Translations under genes and position numbers: made by a program | Shown: one piece after another, positions 61,229 through 64,000 of the stretch | Layout of the letters: each line of letters opens with the position of its first letter | Numbering within the stretch: the stretch's first letter is position 1 | Origin: Pseudomonadota bacterium | Lineage (GTDB): Bacteria > Pseudomonadota > Gammaproteobacteria > Xanthomonadales > Rhodanobacteraceae | Assembly (NCBI GenBank): GCA_021793575.1 | Contig: JAJYSM010000002.1 | Coordinates: 28,695-92,694 of the forward strand | Length of the DNA stretch: 64,000 nucleotides | Direction of reading: 5' to 3' | The notes under the pieces: generated by a model | What the model was told of the DNA's origin: nothing | The model's database searches: none | Seen by the model: the letters and a program-made list of their open reading frames with translations, nothing else

Positions 61229-63796
61229 ATGACCGCATCCGCGCCACACTTCCCGATCACCCCGCTGCTGCCGCAGATCCGCGCGGCGCTGGCCGCGCAT
61301 CCGCGGCTGGTGCTGGAGGCGCCGCCGGGCGCCGGCAAGACCACCCAGATTCCGTTGGCCCTGCTCGACGTGCCGTGGCTGGCGGGCCAGCGGATCGTGA
61401 TGCTGGAGCCGCGCCGGATCGCGGCGCGCGCCGCCGCCCAGTTCATGGCGCAACAGCTCGGCGAGGACGTCGGCCAGACCGTCGGCTACCGCATCCGCTT
61501 CGAATCGCGGGTGAGCGCGGCGACGCGGATCGAGGTGGTCACCGAAGGCATCCTGACGCGGCTGATCCAGGGCGACGCGGAGCTCGCCGGCATCGGCGCG
61601 ATCGTGTTCGACGAGTTCCACGAGCGCCATCTCGCCGGCGATCTCGGCGCCGCGCTGGCGCTGGAGGTGCAGGCCACGCTGCGGCCGGACCTGCGGCTGC
61701 TGCTGATGTCCGCCACGCTGGACGGCGAGCGCATCGCGCAGTGGCTGCAGGCGCCGCGCCTGACCAGTCCCGGGCGCAGCTTTCCGGTGCGCCTCGAATA
61801 TCCGCCGGCCCGCGCGCAGGAAAACCTGGAGCACCAGCTGGCGCGCGTGGTGCGGCAGGCGCTGCAGGAAACCGACGGCGACGTGCTGGCGTTTCTGCCC
61901 GGTCGCGGCGAGATCGCGCGGGCGCAGCGGGCGTTGCAAGCGCTGCTTTCCGCTCCCGGCGGGAGCGGGGACGGCCGCCGCGTTGAAGACATCGAGATCG
62001 TCGTCCTGCACGGCGAGCTCAGCCTCACCGAGCAGCAGCTCGCGCTGGCTCCCGCCGAATCGGCAACGCGACCGGCGGGTACAAGGCGCGTCGTGCTGGC
62101 CACCAACGTGGCCGAATCCAGCATCACCCTGCCGGGCATTCGCGCGGTGGTCGACGCCGGCCTGGCGCGCGAGCCGCGCTTCGATCCGAACTCCGGCTTC
62201 ACCCGGCTGGAGACGGTGCCGGTGTCGCAGGCCTCGGCCGACCAGCGCGCCGGTCGCGCCGGCCGCGTGGCGGCGGGTACCGCCTACCGGCTGTGGCCGC
62301 AGAGCCGGCGGCTGGAACCCTCGCGCAGCGCGGAGATCCAGCAGGCCGAGCTGTCCGGTCTGGCGCTGGAACTGGCCGCGTGGGGGCTCAGCGCCAGCGG
62401 CGAGGACAGCCTGCGCTGGCTCGATCCGCCGCCGCCCGGTGCGCTGGCGCAGGCGCGCGAGCTGCTGACCCGACTCACCGCGCTGGACGCCGACGGCCGC
62501 ATCACCGCGCTGGGCCGGCGCATGCTGGAGCTGGGCGCCACGCCACGGCTGGCCGCGGCCGCGTGGCGCGCACCGCCGGCGCAGCGGCCGCTGGTGGCCG
62601 ACCTGCTGGCGCTGATGGAGGCGCGTTCGCCGCTGCGCGGCGAGGCCGCGCGCAACGACGACTTCCGCCTGCGCGTGGCCGCGCTGCACGCGTGGCGCGA
62701 TCGCCGCGGCGTGGCCGCGCCAGGCACCGTCGACAGCGGCGCGCTGGCCGCGATCGAGCAGGCGAGCAGGGGCTGGCGCAGACGTCTGGACGTCCATACC
62801 GCGGCCAGTGGCCAGCCGCACAGCTACGCGGTGGGCGAGCTGCTGCTGCACGCGTTTCCCGACCGGGTGGCGCGTCGCGACGAGGGCAACCCGCTGCGCT
62901 ACACGCTGGCCAACGGGCGCGGCGCGCGCCTGCACGAAAACACCGCGCTGCACGGCGAGCCGTGGCTGGTGGCGCTGGATCTGCGGCTGGATGCCCGCGA
63001 CAGCCTGATCCTGGCGGCCGCGCCGTTTGATCCCGAAATGCTGCAGCGCGATTACCCGGCGCAGTTCCGCCACCAGCGCAGCGTGCGCTGGAACGAGCAG
63101 CGCGCCGCCGTCGAGGCGTTCGAGGAGCAGCGCTTCGGCGCCATCGTGCTGGATCGGCGCAGCGTGCCGGTGCCGCCGCAGGAGGCGCAGCCGGCGCTGC
63201 TCGCCGCGCTGCGCGACAGCGGCATCGCGGCGCTGCCGTGGAGCGGGCACGCCCGCCGGCTGCGCGCACGGATGCAGGCGCTGCGCGTCTGGATGCCCGA
63301 ACTGGGCCTACCGGATGTTTCCGATGCGGCCCTGCTGGCCTCGCTGGAGGAGTGGCTGGCGCCGTGCCTGGCCGGCAAGCACCGGCTCGACGCGCTGAAG
63401 GCCGAGGATCTCACCCAGGCGCTGGCCGGCCGCCTCGATCACGCGCAGCGGCGCCTGCTCGACGCGCAGGCGCCGGAGAGCCTGACTGTGCCCAGCGGCC
63501 AGTCGCGGCAGCTCGAATACGCCGCCGGCGAGCCGCCGGTGCTGGCGGTGAAACTGCAGGAGCTGTTCGGCCTCGCCGACACCCCGCGCATCGGCGGCGG
63601 CCGCATTCCGGTCACACTGCACCTGCTGTCGCCCGCCGGTCGGCCGATCCAGGTGACGCAGGATCTGAAGGGTTTCTGGGAGCGCACCTACCCCGAGGTG
63701 CGTCGCGAGCTCAAGGGCCGCTACCCGCGCCATCCGTGGCCGGACGATCCGTGGACAGCCGTGCCCACGCACCGGGCCAAGCCGCGCGGCATGTGA
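61229..63796 (+). CDS. hrpB: ATP-dependent RNA helicase HrpB
   Basis: An 855-residue DEAH-box helicase. Walker A is APPGAGKTTQIPLAL (about residues 31-45), motif II DEFHERH (about 126-132), motif III MSATLDGER, motif V ATNVAESSITLPGI and motif VI QRAGRAGRVAAGTAYRLW. The HrpB C-terminal domain ends LKGRYPRHPWPDDPWTA. The cellular role is poorly defined but HrpB is widely conserved. ATG 61229 gives the family's N-terminus; the open frame further upstream runs into gspD and is not coding. Confidence 0.94.
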   Translation: MTASAPHFPITPLLPQIRAALAAHPRLVLEAPPGAGKTTQIPLALLDVPWLAGQRIVMLEPRRIAARAAAQFMAQQLGEDVGQTVGYRIRFESRVSAATRIEVVTEGILTRLIQGDAELAGIGAIVFDEFHERHLAGDLGAALALEVQATLRPDLRLLLMSATLDGERIAQWLQAPRLTSPGRSFPVRLEYPPARAQENLEHQLARVVRQALQETDGDVLAFLPGRGEIARAQRALQALLSAPGGSGDGRRVEDIEIVVLHGELSLTEQQLALAPAESATRPAGTRRVVLATNVAESSITLPGIRAVVDAGLAREPRFDPNSGFTRLETVPVSQASADQRAGRAGRVAAGTAYRLWPQSRRLEPSRSAEIQQAELSGLALELAAWGLSASGEDSLRWLDPPPPGALAQARELLTRLTALDADGRITALGRRMLELGATPRLAAAAWRAPPAQRPLVADLLALMEARSPLRGEAARNDDFRLRVAALHAWRDRRGVAAPGTVDSGALAAIEQASRGWRRRLDVHTAASGQPHSYAVGELLLHAFPDRVARRDEGNPLRYTLANGRGARLHENTALHGEPWLVALDLRLDARDSLILAAAPFDPEMLQRDYPAQFRHQRSVRWNEQRAAVEAFEEQRFGAIVLDRRSVPVPPQEAQPALLAALRDSGIAALPWSGHARRLRARMQALRVWMPELGLPDVSDAALLASLEEWLAPCLAGKHRLDALKAEDLTQALAGRLDHAQRRLLDAQAPESLTVPSGQSRQLEYAAGEPPVLAVKLQELFGLADTPRIGGGRIPVTLHLLSPAGRPIQVTQDLKGFWERTYPEVRRELKGRYPRHPWPDDPWTAVPTHRAKPRGM

Positions 63797-63943
63797 GCAC
63801 GGCGCGCGACGATGGTTTCAAGGCTGCTTCGCAGCCGCGGCCGGCGGCGAGCGCTCGAAGCTGCCGGCGTAGCCGCAATACTGTTCAGATAAAATTTTCT
63901 CGTGCACAATCGTGCTCCATCGAGGCTTCGATGGACAGAAACG
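63797..63943. promoter_or_regulatory. Short intergenic region after hrpB
   Basis: About 147 bases, including an AT-rich GATAAAATTTTC stretch (about 63888-63899) that could serve as a -10 region for the gene starting at 63944. No terminator-like hairpin with a T-run is seen after hrpB. Confidence 0.35.
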
Positions 63944-64000
63944 ATGGCGAGAACTCGCAAGGCACTGGCGGCGCAAGTTGACGTTGCCCATCTGATCAGC
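63944..64000 (+). CDS. Start of an unidentified gene, cut by the window end
   Basis: ATG 63944 opens a frame of 19 codons to the end of the window, beginning MARTRKALAAQVDV. An AT-rich promoter-like stretch lies 45 bases upstream. The fragment is too short to assign; a competing frame from 63931 ends after 16 codons. Confidence 0.35.
   Translation, partial: MARTRKALAAQVDVAHLIS

Noticed and set aside
57763..61446. Open frame of 1227 codons on the minus strand across gspN, gspD and hrpB
   Set aside because: It is antisense to well-recognised secretion genes. Its translation is rich in Arg, Ala, Gly and His with no motif, as expected from high-GC shadow frames.

Overview
The window looks like a chromosomal segment of a high-GC gammaproteobacterium of the Xanthomonadales, most likely Rhodanobacteraceae (Rhodanobacter or Dyella type). 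Reasons: a type II secretion (T2SS) cluster in the Xanthomonas xps order E-F-G-H-I-J-K-L-M-N-D, a LacI/MFS/glucokinase/TonB/GH20 N-acetylglucosamine cluster with NagR-like operators, and REP palindromes of the Xanthomonad type. This assignment is inference from gene content; no marker search was possible.

Layout. 1-1.9 kb: the end of a MerA/Lpd-like flavoprotein and gnd. 1.9-6.8 kb (minus): a MarR-controlled tripartite drug-efflux operon (marR, outer-membrane factor, emrA, emrB) with an obvious operator. 7.0-12.2 kb (plus): a sulfur-redox operon with a BigR/SqrR-type persulfide sensor fused in frame to a periplasmic DsrE protein, a solute-binding protein, two dihaem cytochromes (TsdB-like and TsdA), DsbG and a persulfide-dioxygenase-like MBL protein. 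12.3-14.1 kb: a lower-GC RloA/RloB-like ATPase-TOPRIM pair, a candidate defence module. 14.5-16.1 kb: a secreted S10 peptidase. 16.2-26.6 kb: a chitin/GlcNAc utilisation locus (LacI regulator, MFS transporter, glucokinase, TonB receptor broken by a TAG, GH20 hexosaminidase, NagX-like membrane protein). 26.6-31.2 kb: the giant helicase lhr, broken by a TGA and carrying two in-frame palindromic insertions. 31.4-36.0 kb: a trypsin-like protease, an alpha/beta hydrolase and an amidase.

36.0-44.3 kb is an accessory island: remnants of a TonB receptor, an HsdS subunit, an integrase and an McrB-like gene surround a VapBC module. They adjoin a complete type I restriction-modification operon (hsdR, mntA, hepT, hsdM, hsdS) with a HepT-MntA toxin-antitoxin pair inside it. 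Next to the island is a tRNA-Ile(CAU) split by a group I intron.

44.9-49.3 kb is housekeeping: rpoD, dtd, an LpxL-type acyltransferase and TatD. 49.6-61.2 kb is the T2SS cluster. A GGGAACGGGGAAC inverted-repeat family sits before gspF and inside the prepilin leader regions of gspG, gspH and gspI. The window ends with hrpB and the first codons of an unidentified gene.

Most unusual points: the intron-containing tRNA, the repeat-encoded prepilin leaders, the sensor-DsrE fusion, the RloAB-like pair, and the restriction island with nested toxin-antitoxin modules and scars.
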